DNA of 34,629 bases. It comes from Cyanobacteria bacterium UBA5018 (GTDB lineage Bacteria; Cyanobacteriota; Cyanobacteriia; PCC-6307; Cyanobiaceae). The stretch lies in assembly GCA_002396505.1 (NCBI GenBank), contig DGYA01000050.1, positions 1 through 34,629 on the forward strand. Reading direction: 5' to 3'. Shown piece after piece: positions 25,480-33,011 of the stretch. The first letter of the stretch is position 1. Every line of letters starts with the position of its first letter. A model generated the notes under the pieces. That model was not told the DNA's origin. It saw only the letters and a list, made by a program, of their open reading frames with translations, and ran no database searches. The position numbers and the translations under genes are program-made.

Positions 25480-26871
25480 TTGTCATCCCCCTGGATCCAG
25501 CTCCAGCGCTGGCGCGCCGCTCTCACGGTGCCGCAATTCACGGTGGTGAGCGGTGGCCTGGTGATCGCCGCCGGCACGCTGGTACTAGCCAGTCCCCTTT
25601 GCTCCAGCGATAGCGTTGGCCTCTGGGAAGCCCTGTTCACCGTGATCTCGGCGATCACGGTGACGGGTCTGTCGATCATCGATATCGGCCAGGAACTCAC
25701 CCTAGTGGGTCAACTGGTGCTGGCGGCCTTGATCGTCACTGGCGGCCTGGGCCTGATGGCGATCACCACCTTTTTGCAGGGTTTTGTCCAGGGACACTCC
25801 GGCCTGCGTCACCGCCTTGATCGCGGTCGCTCACTGGATGAATTTGGCGTGGGCGGCATCGGACCCACCTTCCACGCAATTTTGATCACCGGTTTTTGCG
25901 TAATCGGCTTGGGCACCGTAGTGCTCTACTGCTTTGGGTTCACCGACATCGCCAATCCGTTTCAACGCCTGTGGTCGAGCCTGTTTCATTGCATTAGCGC
26001 CTATAACAACGCTGGTTTCGGTTTGCGCAGCGACAACCTGGTGAGCTATCAGGACCATCCGGTGGTCAACGCCGTTATCGGTAGCTTGATCGTGATCGGC
26101 GGCATTGGCTGGCGGGTGATCCAGGATCTCTGGAGTCAGCGCCGCAACTGGAGGCGACTGGTGCGGCCTAGTTTGCATACCCGCCTGGTGCTACGTACCA
26201 CTTTTTTGCTGATTGCTGTGGGAGCGATTGGCTTGCTTTTTACCGAACAATTTGCCCCCGATGGCGTGTTCACCACCCTTACCCTCTGGGACAAGCTGCA
26301 GGTAACTATCTTTCAATCAATTACCACCCGCACCGCCGGTTTCAACACGGTGCCCCTCTCGATCGAGAGCCTCTCGGAGGCGGGCTTGCTGTTGATGATT
26401 CTGCTGATGTTCATTGGCGCCAGCCCCGGTGGCACCGGCGGAGGGATCAAGACCACCAGCTTCGCGCTGCTGCTGGGGGCCACCCAATCAACTCTGTTGG
26501 GCCGCAAGCAGGTGGTGATCCGCAACCGGCAGATTTCCAGTGAGCTGTTGCTCAAGGCGGTGGCCGTTACCTTCGCCTCGGCCATTTGCGTGCTGCTGAT
26601 GACCCTGTTGCTGGGCATCGGTCCCACCGCTGGCGGGGAGCCGATGGGGCAATCGTTCGGTTTTCTGGAGAAGTTGTTCACCTGCATGTCGGCCTTCTGC
26701 ACTGTGGGCCTCGATGTGGGCGTAACCGCCCAGCTCAACCGCTGGGGCCAGCTGGTGTTGATGGTGGGAATGTTCGTGGGGCGGATTGGCATCCTGCTGC
26801 TGCTCGCCGCTGTTTATGGCAATCGCCCCCCCTCCCGCGTCGGTTATCCCCGCGAGGAGGTTTTTCTATGA
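25480..26871 (+). CDS. ktrB: KtrB, potassium-translocating subunit (TrkH/NtpJ family)
   Basis: A 463-residue K+/Na+ symport channel protein made of four M1-P-M2 repeats. Filter regions are visible near ISAITVTGLSIID (repeat 1), SLFHCISAYNNAGFGL (repeat 2), FQSITTRTAGFNTVPL (repeat 3) and TCMSAFCTVGLDVGVTAQ (repeat 4), each with the conserved filter Gly. The gating-loop stretch IGASPGGTGGGIKTTSFALL lies near residues 310-330. The start is TTG 25480 with AAGGTCC upstream; the ATPase gene runs the other way 92 bp or less away. In Synechocystis KtrB with KtrA/KtrE gives rapid K+ uptake in osmotic stress. Confidence 0.93.
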   Translation: MSSPWIQLQRWRAALTVPQFTVVSGGLVIAAGTLVLASPLCSSDSVGLWEALFTVISAITVTGLSIIDIGQELTLVGQLVLAALIVTGGLGLMAITTFLQGFVQGHSGLRHRLDRGRSLDEFGVGGIGPTFHAILITGFCVIGLGTVVLYCFGFTDIANPFQRLWSSLFHCISAYNNAGFGLRSDNLVSYQDHPVVNAVIGSLIVIGGIGWRVIQDLWSQRRNWRRLVRPSLHTRLVLRTTFLLIAVGAIGLLFTEQFAPDGVFTTLTLWDKLQVTIFQSITTRTAGFNTVPLSIESLSEAGLLLMILLMFIGASPGGTGGGIKTTSFALLLGATQSTLLGRKQVVIRNRQISSELLLKAVAVTFASAICVLLMTLLLGIGPTAGGEPMGQSFGFLEKLFTCMSAFCTVGLDVGVTAQLNRWGQLVLMVGMFVGRIGILLLLAAVYGNRPPSRVGYPREEVFL

Positions 26872-27183
26872 AATTTGAGCGGTTTCCCTGGGCTCTGGTT
26901 TGGCCAGTTCCATTTTTTGATTCGCCCCTACCCCCTAGCTCTAGCCTCTAGCCAGTGCTTACTGCCTAACTGTTCCCATCTCCGCCGCCTGCCGCCCCCT
27001 TACTTGCCTGCCGGCATCTGGCATCCCTTCCACCCTCGCGTTCTTCTGTTTCCTCCTGCCTCCTGCCTTGCCGCCGCCCTGAATCTCCGCAGCCAGCCTC
27101 CCCGCCTCTATCCATCCAGCCCTCCATCCCGCCAACCCTCCAACCCTCCAACCCTCCAACTCTCCATCCCGCAATCCCTAGCA
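26872..27183. other. Pyrimidine-rich spacer between ktrB and ktrA with an 8-bp array
   Basis: The 312-bp gap is strikingly C/T-rich on the plus strand. Near its end are six 8-bp units at 27125-27172: CATCCCGC, CAACCCTC three times, CAACTCTC and CATCCCGC. The frame of ktrA is open back through it, but a stretch poor in purines has few stop codons by chance and the reading has no family features. I regard it as non-coding. Confidence 0.6.
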
Positions 27184-27897
27184 ATGACATCCAATCCCTT
27201 TTTGTGGCAGAGACACCGTGAGATCGGACCCGATCCCGCCGGCTTTGCCGTGATCGGCGTGGGCCGCTTTGGCAGGGCGGTGATCGAGGAGTTGGTGGCA
27301 GCATCGGCGGATGTGCTGGCGATTGACTTGGACCAGCGGGCCATTGATGATCTGCGGCTGATTGCGCCGGCGATCGAGGCCCGTGTGGTCGACTGCACCG
27401 ACGAGGAGGCCCTCAGAGCTGCGGGGGTCTTTGATATGGGCACTGTGGTGGTGGCGATGCGGGAGCCGATCGAGGCCAGTGTCACCGCCACCTTGATCAG
27501 CAAGGATGCCCAGGGCAGCAAGGTCAAATGGTTGATCGCCAGGGCTACAAGCGATTTACACCAGAAGATGCTGCTGCGGGTGGGCGCCGACCGGGTGGTT
27601 TTCCCCTCCAAGATGCAGGGTCAGCGGTTGGGGCTGGAGCTGGTGCGCCCCAATTTGCTGGAGCGGCTGCGGCTCGACGATCGCAATAGCATCGAGGAAA
27701 TCGTGGTGCCCCAGGCCTTTGTGGGCCAGACGCTGCGGGAGCTCAACCTGCGCAAGACCTACAGGGTGAGCGTGCTGGCCGCAGGCCCCAACAACGACCT
27801 CACCGTCAACCCACCGGCCTCGCGGCTGCTGGGCGCCGGCGAGCTGCTGGTGGTGATGGGCTCCAGTGAGGCCCTGGCTCAGCTGCCTGGTCGATGA
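27184..27897 (+). CDS. ktrA: KtrA, RCK-domain regulator of the KtrB channel
   Basis: 237 residues from ATG 27184 (MTSNPFLWQRHREIGPDPAG), which fits the family length; the frame is open about 100 codons further upstream through low-complexity sequence. RCK N-domain (Rossmann): FAVIGVGRFGRAVIEELV near residue 20 with the GxGxxG nucleotide motif, VLAIDLDQRAIDDL with the acidic strand-2 end, and VVDCTDEEALRAAGV. A TrkA_C domain begins near residue 150 (IEEIVVPQAFVGQTLRELNL). It forms a cytosolic octameric ring that gates KtrB with ATP/ADP. The spacing of 312 bp to ktrB is large for an operon. Confidence 0.92.
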   Translation: MTSNPFLWQRHREIGPDPAGFAVIGVGRFGRAVIEELVAASADVLAIDLDQRAIDDLRLIAPAIEARVVDCTDEEALRAAGVFDMGTVVVAMREPIEASVTATLISKDAQGSKVKWLIARATSDLHQKMLLRVGADRVVFPSKMQGQRLGLELVRPNLLERLRLDDRNSIEEIVVPQAFVGQTLRELNLRKTYRVSVLAAGPNNDLTVNPPASRLLGAGELLVVMGSSEALAQLPGR

Positions 27898-27974
27898 GCA
27901 GCGACACACCAAGGCATCGGCAACCGGCGAGATTACCTGTAAATTGGCCTTAATTACCGGAGACGAACCCCTTC

Positions 27975-29315
27975 TTGGCGCTGGAAATCCTATTCATTCT
28001 GGTGCTGCTTATAGCTAACGGCATCTTTTCTGGCGCCGAGATCGCAATCGTATCCTCCCGGAAGCACCGGCTTCAGCAACTTTCAGATCAGGGTAAGCGC
28101 TCGGCTAGAATTGCTTTAAAATTAGCTGATTCGCCCAACGAATTTCTCTCTACTGTCCAAATTGGCATCACCTTGATTGGCATCCTCAGTGGTGCTGTCG
28201 GTGGTGCCACGGTGGCCCAGCATCTGGAGCCGCTCCTGCATCGCCTGCCGCTGCTTGCTCCATACAGCGAAGGGCTCAGCCTCACCCTGGTGGTGGCAGC
28301 AATTACCTATTTGTCATTGGTAATCGGCGAGCTGGTTCCTAAACGCATTGCCCTTGCCAGCCCTGAAAAGCTGGCCTGCGCCATGGCTCCATCGATGCGC
28401 TGGCTGTCACGATTTAGCGCGCCGGCGGTGAAGCTATTGGGTTTTTCTACAGACGCCCTGCTTAAATTACTGGGCGTTTCCATCAGCGACGAACCAGATA
28501 TCACCGAAGATGAGATAAAGGCTATGATTCGCCAGGGGGCTGATTCTGGCGTATTTGAAGAGGTAGAGCACGACATGATGCAGCGGGTGTTGCGCCTTGG
28601 TGATCGAGCGATCAAAACCCTGATGACCCCTCGCACCGATATTTGTTGGCTAGATTTAGAGGAACCTTTGGACGAAAGTATGCAGGAGGTCTTGGATAGT
28701 ACCCATTCTAGATTTCCGGTTGGCCGGGGCAGCTTGGACGACTGTTTGGGAGTGGTGCGAGTTCGTAATTTGCTCTCCGCTAAGCTAAATGGCAAGGTGA
28801 TTGATCTGGAAGATTTGATGCAGCCACCGCTCTTTGTGGCTGAATCAACCAGGGCTCTTTCTGTGTTGGAGCAGTTCAAGCGAACTGGTATTCACATTGC
28901 CCTGGTTACTGATGAATTTGGCGGTGTGGAAGGTTTGGTAACCCTCAACGACCTGATGGAGGGAATTGTTGGTGACCTGCCTTCCCTTGACGACGATGAT
29001 GAGCCACTGGTGGTAGGTAGAGAAGATGGCTCCTGGCTGATTGATGGCAGCCTTGATTTGGATGCCTTTACCGAACTGGTACATACGGACATATTTGGTA
29101 TTGACAAGGAGGGGCGCTATCACACGCTGGCTGGCTTTGTAATGCACGTCTTAGAGCGAATCCCCCGCGAGGCCGATCATTTTGAATGGCTGGGTTATCG
29201 CTTCGAAGTGGTGGATATGGATGGTAAGCGGGTAGATAAGCTATTGGTAAGCGCGATACCCAGGAAGCTGGCGGATGGATCCGAGGAAGAGCAGGAGTCA
29301 AGTGATAAAGACTGA
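27975..29315 (+). CDS. CorC/HlyC-family membrane protein (CNNM transporter-like)
   Basis: 446 residues: an N-terminal CNNM (DUF21) domain with three to four helices (EILFILVLLIANGIFSGAEI; AIVSSRKHRLQQLSDQG), then two CBS domains (about residues 215-330, with MTPRTDICWLDLEE and GGVEGLVTLNDLMEGIVGDL), then a CorC_HlyC domain (DGSWLIDGSLDLDAFTEL, YHTLAGFVMHVLERIPREAD). Proteins of this build are Mg2+ or Na+-linked efflux transporters; 'hemolysin' is a historical name. TTG 27975 is the likely start, with CCGGAG about 12 bases upstream. An Asp/Glu-rich tail ends the protein. Lower GC and many A/T third positions compared with neighbours. Confidence 0.88.
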   Translation: MALEILFILVLLIANGIFSGAEIAIVSSRKHRLQQLSDQGKRSARIALKLADSPNEFLSTVQIGITLIGILSGAVGGATVAQHLEPLLHRLPLLAPYSEGLSLTLVVAAITYLSLVIGELVPKRIALASPEKLACAMAPSMRWLSRFSAPAVKLLGFSTDALLKLLGVSISDEPDITEDEIKAMIRQGADSGVFEEVEHDMMQRVLRLGDRAIKTLMTPRTDICWLDLEEPLDESMQEVLDSTHSRFPVGRGSLDDCLGVVRVRNLLSAKLNGKVIDLEDLMQPPLFVAESTRALSVLEQFKRTGIHIALVTDEFGGVEGLVTLNDLMEGIVGDLPSLDDDDEPLVVGREDGSWLIDGSLDLDAFTELVHTDIFGIDKEGRYHTLAGFVMHVLERIPREADHFEWLGYRFEVVDMDGKRVDKLLVSAIPRKLADGSEEEQESSDKD

Positions 29316-29336
29316 TATCCGCTTCGTTTTTGGCGA

Positions 29337-29708
29337 TCAATCAGTCGGCCAGATCCAGCGCACCGCTCCCCTGGCTGGGGGCAGGGGCACCAGGGCATAA
29401 ACCAGGCTCACCGCCAGTTCCGCCTGGTCGGGATGGGCCGCCAGCCAGCAGTTCCAGGCCCGCTCCAGGCGCCGCCGTTTGCCCCGCTGCAGGGCGGCCG
29501 TGCCCCAGCCATCCACGCCGCTGCAGCGCCCTTTCACCTCCACCACCAACAAGCGGCCGGGCTTGCGCACCACCAGATCCAGTTCGCCCCAGCGGCAGCG
29601 CCAATTGCGATCCAGCAGCAGCCAGCCGCGACTGCGCAGCAAGCGCAGCGCCCGCTGCTCGGCCCAGCCGCCGGCCAGGGCTGCTGGCTGTTGCCGAGTT
29701 CTGGCCAT
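29337..29708 (-). CDS. YraN/UPF0102-family endonuclease-fold protein
   Basis: 123 residues. The restriction-endonuclease-like core is clear: AEQRALRLLRSRGWLLLDRN, WRCRWGELDLVVRKPGRLLV with catalytic Glu/Asp (GELDLV), and VEVKGR with the Glu-x-Lys. Family members are small conserved nucleases of unknown biological role, one linked to DNA processing. Convergent with the CorC/HlyC gene (21 bp gap) and divergent from the pentapeptide gene (49 bp). Confidence 0.88.
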   Translation of the reverse strand: MARTRQQPAALAGGWAEQRALRLLRSRGWLLLDRNWRCRWGELDLVVRKPGRLLVVEVKGRCSGVDGWGTAALQRGKRRRLERAWNCWLAAHPDQAELAVSLVYALVPLPPARGAVRWIWPTD

Positions 29709-29757
29709 TGGCAGCAGCAGCTTGCCTACCTAGGGTTGCCACAGCCGTTACCGCACC

Positions 29758-30240
29758 GTGTTAGCCCCTTTGCGATCCCTGGTTTGCTTGCTGCTGCTCT
29801 GTTGCGCCCTGCTGCTGGGCCAGCCGGGCTGGGCGGCGATGGACGTGGCCAAGCAGGTGTTGATCGGTGCTGACTTCTCCGGCCAGGATCTGCGCGGCGC
29901 CACCTTCAATCTCACCAACCTGCGCCAGGCCAACTTCGCCGGCGCCGACCTGCAGGAGGCAAGCCTGTTTGGGGCCAAGCTGCAGGAGGCGAATTTGAGC
30001 GGCGTCAACCTGCGCGGCGCCACCCTCGATTCAGCGGTGTTCAACGGCACCGATCTGAGCAATGCCGTGCTGGAAGACGCCTTTGCGTTCAATACTAAAT
30101 TCACCGATGTGAGCATCGTTGGTGCCGACTTCACCAATGTGCCCCTGCGCGCTGATGCCCTCAAGGTCCTCTGCGCCGTGGCCTCAGGCACCAACCCCGT
30201 AACCGGCCGCGACACCCGCGACACCCTGGACTGCCCCTGA
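29758..30240 (+). CDS. Lumenal pentapeptide-repeat protein
   Basis: 160 residues from GTG 29758. Signal peptide at residues 1-27 (VCLLLLCCALLLGQPGWAA). Residues about 32-130 are A(D/N)Lxx pentapeptides that form a right-handed quadrilateral beta-helix (GADFSGQDLRGATFNLTNLR, QANFAGADLQEASLFGAKLQ). The C-terminal cap LCAVASGTNPVTGRDTRDTL with two Cys (one at the penultimate residue) is typical of thylakoid-lumen pentapeptide proteins, whose function is unknown. The repeats are 15 bp in DNA but part of a known fold, unlike the degenerate arrays elsewhere in this window. It is followed after one base by the next gene. Confidence 0.88.
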   Translation: MLAPLRSLVCLLLLCCALLLGQPGWAAMDVAKQVLIGADFSGQDLRGATFNLTNLRQANFAGADLQEASLFGAKLQEANLSGVNLRGATLDSAVFNGTDLSNAVLEDAFAFNTKFTDVSIVGADFTNVPLRADALKVLCAVASGTNPVTGRDTRDTLDCP

Positions 30241-30241
30241 C

Positions 30242-30721
30242 ATGAGCTTCGATGCCCGCAGTCTCGAGCGACTTCAACAGCTGGGCCGCAGCCTGCCGCA
30301 GCCGCTGCCCAAACCAGCACCGGAGCGGCCACAGGCCGCGGCGCCCAAGCTGCACCGGTTGGAAACGGAACAGGACCCGGAAGCCCTGTTCCGAGAGTTG
30401 ATGCGAGCCAGTGCCGACGGCAGCGTGCCACCCCATCTGATGCAGCGCCTGCGCCAACTGGAGCAGGAGCGGCTCGCCCGCCAGCAGGCGGTGGCGCTAA
30501 GGCCGATCTCCGGGGAGCCAGCAGCCCGTGCTAACCCCCCTGCCAATGGCGCCATTACCGCTCAAGTCAAAGGGGCTAAAGCCAGCCGCCAAGCCTCTCG
30601 AGCTCGCCGCCGGGGTTCCAGCGGCCTGGGTCAGCCCGATCCCCGCACCGCCGCCGAGCACGGCGAGCTTTACACGGCCTTCCAGCAGTTGCTGCTGGAA
30701 GCCGACCACGAGGAACCTTGA
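30242..30721 (+). CDS. Hypothetical protein, helical N-terminus and basic linker
   Basis: 159 residues, no family recognised. Start ATG one base after the previous stop, so likely cotranscribed. Residues 1-30 are SLERLQQLGRSLPQPLPKPA-like; residues about 40-82 form an amphipathic helical region (EALFRELMRASADGSVPPHL, MQRLRQLEQERLARQQ) with coiled-coil character; residues about 85-135 are Ala/Arg/Lys-rich and probably disordered (KASRQASRARRRG). The end is acidic (AFQQLLLEADHEEP). No membrane segment or signal peptide. Looks like a small conserved picocyanobacterial protein. Confidence 0.6.
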   Translation: MSFDARSLERLQQLGRSLPQPLPKPAPERPQAAAPKLHRLETEQDPEALFRELMRASADGSVPPHLMQRLRQLEQERLARQQAVALRPISGEPAARANPPANGAITAQVKGAKASRQASRARRRGSSGLGQPDPRTAAEHGELYTAFQQLLLEADHEEP

Positions 30722-30818
30722 CCCTCCTGGCTCCGCCATCCATTTGGCTCCGCCATCGCTTGTTGGCCAAAACTGGCTTGCGATTACTGGTTTACAATTA
30801 TTGGCATGACATCACAGG

Positions 30819-30874
30819 TTTACCATTACTGCTTTACCATTACTGCTTAGCCATTGCTTTGCTCAGCCATGGCT
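30819..30874. repeat. 14-bp degenerate array upstream of gap
   Basis: Four units: TTTACCATTACTGC twice, TTAGCCATTGCTTT and GCTCAGCCATGGCT. A 13-bp word, CCTTTGCAATTGC, then appears twice (30875 and 30903). This fills most of the 250-bp gap before gap. AT-rich words near 30930 (TCTTATAGTCTGTC) may include its promoter. Confidence 0.7.
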
Positions 30875-30971
30875 CCTTTGCAATTGCAGCTTAGCTACGG
30901 CACCTTTGCAATTGCGACCGGGCCATCTTATAGTCTGTCATTAGCCTATTCTCACCCCGCCTGACTCCCCC

Positions 30972-31973
30972 ATGACCATCCGCATTGGCATCAACGGCTT
31001 TGGCCGCATCGGTCGCCTCGCTTTTCGTCGTGCCATGGCCCTAGACGATGTGGAGGTGGTGGGGATTAATGACTTGATCGATATTGATTATCTGAGCTAT
31101 ATGCTCCGCTACGACTCCACCCATGGCCGCTTTCGGGGCCAGGTGGAGGTGGAAAACAATCAGCTACTAGTGAACGGCAAGACGATTCGCATTAGCGCTG
31201 AGCGGGATCCCAATAATCTGGCTTGGGGGGATATTGGTGTGGATTATGTGCTTGAAAGTACTGGATTTTTTCTCACTGATACTGCCGCTCGCGCCCACAT
31301 CAATGCCGGCGCCGCTCGCGTGGTGATGTCGGCTCCATCAAAGGACGACACGCCGATGTTTGTGATGGGCGTGAATCACAACAGTTACGCCGGCGAAGCA
31401 ATCGTCTCCAATGCCAGCTGCACAACTAATTGCCTGGCGCCGATGGCCAAGGTGGTTCATGACAACTTTGGCATTGTCAACGGTTTGATGACCACCGTGC
31501 ATGCCACCACCGCCACCCAGAAGACGGTGGATGGCCCTTCCGTGAAGGACTGGCGCGGTGGCCGCGGCGCCGCCCAAAACATCATCCCCTCCTCCACTGG
31601 GGCGGCCAAGGCGGTGGGTCGGGTGATTCCTGAACTGAACGGCAAGCTCACCGGCATGGCCTTCCGCGTGCCCACCGCCGATGTCTCGGTGGTGGATCTC
31701 ACTGTGAACCTGGCCAATCCCGCCAGCTACGCGGCGATTAAGCAGGCCATGCGGGCCGCAGCTGAGGGGTCCATGGCCGGCATCTTGGGCTATACGGAAG
31801 ATGAAGTGGTCTCCAGTGACTTCCTCGGTGAAAGCTGTACCTCGGTGTTTGACGCCCATGCCGGTATCGCCCTCACCGACACCTTCGTGAAGCTAGTTGC
31901 TTGGTATGACAACGAGTGGGGATACAGCTGCAAGTGCATCGATCTGATTCGTCACATGGCCACTGTTAGCTGA
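30972..31973 (+). CDS. gap: NAD-type glyceraldehyde-3-phosphate dehydrogenase, E. coli GapA-like
   Basis: 333 residues, complete. INGFGRIGRLAFRRAM at the start is the Rossmann loop; VGINDLIDIDYL places Asp near residue 34, the usual mark of NAD rather than NADP use. The catalytic Cys is residue 150 in SNASCTTNCLAP, with His in TTVHATTATQKTVDGPS. The sequence is much closer to enterobacterial GapA (SAERDPNNLAWGDIG, SAPSKDDTPMFVMGVN, NLANPASYAAIKQAM) than to cyanobacterial Gap1 (Slr0884) or Calvin-cycle Gap2 as I recall them. That suggests the gammaproteobacterial-type gap lineage found in some cyanobacteria. It would serve glycolysis. A 12-bp array begins inside its last codons. Confidence 0.95.
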   Translation: MTIRIGINGFGRIGRLAFRRAMALDDVEVVGINDLIDIDYLSYMLRYDSTHGRFRGQVEVENNQLLVNGKTIRISAERDPNNLAWGDIGVDYVLESTGFFLTDTAARAHINAGAARVVMSAPSKDDTPMFVMGVNHNSYAGEAIVSNASCTTNCLAPMAKVVHDNFGIVNGLMTTVHATTATQKTVDGPSVKDWRGGRGAAQNIIPSSTGAAKAVGRVIPELNGKLTGMAFRVPTADVSVVDLTVNLANPASYAAIKQAMRAAAEGSMAGILGYTEDEVVSSDFLGESCTSVFDAHAGIALTDTFVKLVAWYDNEWGYSCKCIDLIRHMATVS

Positions 31974-32034
31974 CCTGTTAGCTGATCTGTTAGCTGACTT
32001 GTTGGCTGACTTGTTAGCTGGCCGGTTAGCTGAG
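31963..32034. repeat. Six 12-bp repeats starting in the end of gap
   Basis: 6 x 12 bp: CTGTTAGCTGAC, CTGTTAGCTGAT, CTGTTAGCTGAC, TTGTTGGCTGAC, TTGTTAGCTGGC and CGGTTAGCTGAG. Unit one contains the gap stop codon (GTTAGCTGA), so the array looks like serial copying of the gene's 3' end. Confidence 0.9.
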
Positions 32035-32553
32035 CCCTGGCCGCTGGGGCGGCTTTAGTTGGCTGGCATCGCCTGAGACACCTGGGGCACTCCATAAGGG
32101 TCCGCTCCTTTTCCAGCTTTGGCCCAGGTTGATGCCGCCGTGATCTCGCTGCTGGATAGCGCCAGCTCCCGCCATGGCCACTGGCTATTGCCCTGCGGCG
32201 GCTACCCCCAGGCCTTCGCGGCGCTGCTGGCGGCGCCCCTGCTGGCCAGCGGTGCCCCAGCCCGCCGCTGGCGCGAGTGGCTGCTGGTGCTGGCACCGCT
32301 GCCTGTGCTCAGTTCGCCCCATCAGCCTCCAGAGGGTAGTCCCCAGGTTCGCTACCGCTATCTGCTGCGCCTGGCGGAGGGTCCAGCCGCGGCGCGCATC
32401 TGCTGCTGGCGGCGCTACGGCGACGGCATCGGTTGGCAGCGCCGTTGTGGTCCGATGGCGCTGGAGCTGTTTATTAGCCACTTCGCAAGCAGCGCCAGCT
32501 TGCCATCAGCGCCCAACCGTCCCTATGCAGCGCAGCTCCAGGCTGCGCCAGCT

Positions 32554-32613
32554 GAGGTAGAGCCAACTAAGGAAGTGCCAGCTGAGGAGGTGCCAACTGA
32601 GGAGGTGCAGCTT
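32554..32613 (+). repeat. Four 15-bp in-frame repeats
   Basis: GAGGTAGAGCCAACT, AAGGAAGTGCCAGCT, GAGGAGGTGCCAACT and GAGGAGGTGCAGCTT, read as EVEPT, KEVPA, EEVPT and EEVQL. Confidence 0.85.
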
Positions 32614-32713
32614 CTGCTTCATTCCCCGCAAGTCCAAGCCGAGGCAGCACATCCCCCCTTAGCCCTATCCCTCGGCGCGCAACGTCATCCATTGCAACTT
32701 CGTACTCCGCTAC

Positions 32714-32849
32714 CCCTTACCTCGCAAGTCCCTACTGCGTGACCCCTTACCCCGCAGTTCCCTATTTCGCAATTCCTTACTTCGTAAGTTCCTACATCGC
32801 GACCCCTTTCCCCGCAATTCTCTACCCCGCAACTCCTTACTCCGCAATC
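32714..32849 (+). repeat. Nine ~15-bp repeats (CCTTACYCCGCAATT type)
   Basis: Units include CCTTACCCCGCAGTT, CCCTATTTCGCAATT, CCTTACTTCGTAAGTT, CCTTTCCCCGCAATT, CTCTACCCCGCAACT and CCTTACTCCGCAATC. Small length changes (14-16 bp between similar words) cancel, so the frame of the preceding gene is kept to 32985 except for two nonsense codons. Confidence 0.85.
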
Positions 32850-32910
32850 CCAGCCCTTTAATCCGCAATCCCGGCAGCCCACCTCACCAGCCACCGCCCC
32901 TAGCGCGTTT

Positions 32911-32924
32911 GATACAGATGTACT
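32911..32924 (-). promoter_or_regulatory. LexA-box-like site upstream of umuC
   Basis: The minus strand reads AGTACATCTGTATC, one base off the cyanobacterial LexA consensus RGTACNNNDGTWCB. It is about 90 bp upstream of the umuC ATG and next to TAGTAT, a possible -10 box at 32924-32929. The position fits SOS repression of umuC. It would also lie inside the proposed 3' part of the preceding gene. Confidence 0.45.
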
Positions 32925-33011
32925 AGTATTGCTGGGCTTTGTGATTGCGCCGTGGCTGGCTGGACTGCGCCATCGCCTGGATTGAGCTGGCGGGGCGGTG
33001 GCCGTAGCGCC

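Larger units (their letters stand above)
32119..32985 (+). pseudogene. Hypothetical protein gene, interrupted by stops in its repeat linker
   Basis: From TTG 32119 the frame is open to TGA 32740 (207 residues). No family was recognised; an N-terminal half of about 125 residues reads like a folded domain (HGHWLLPCGGYPQAFAALLA, RYRYLLRLAEGPAAARICCW, MALELFISHF). Then come two 15-bp arrays. One reads EVEPT/KEVPA/EEVPT/EEVQL (32554-32613). The other reads PLTPQ-like pentapeptides (from about 32714). In the same frame, past TGA 32740 and TAA 32785, the second array continues and leads into SAFDTDVLVLLGFVIAPWLA then GLRHRLD-stop at 32985, which looks like a membrane-helix tail. Each stop is one C-to-T change from Arg CGA or Gln CAA. 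I infer an originally longer gene; alternatively the 207-residue form is the real product. Confidence 0.5.

Noticed and set aside
26875..27183. N-terminal extension of KtrA by about 100 residues
   Set aside because: The stretch is polypyrimidine, where stop codons are rare by chance; ATG 27184 gives the normal family length and N-terminus.
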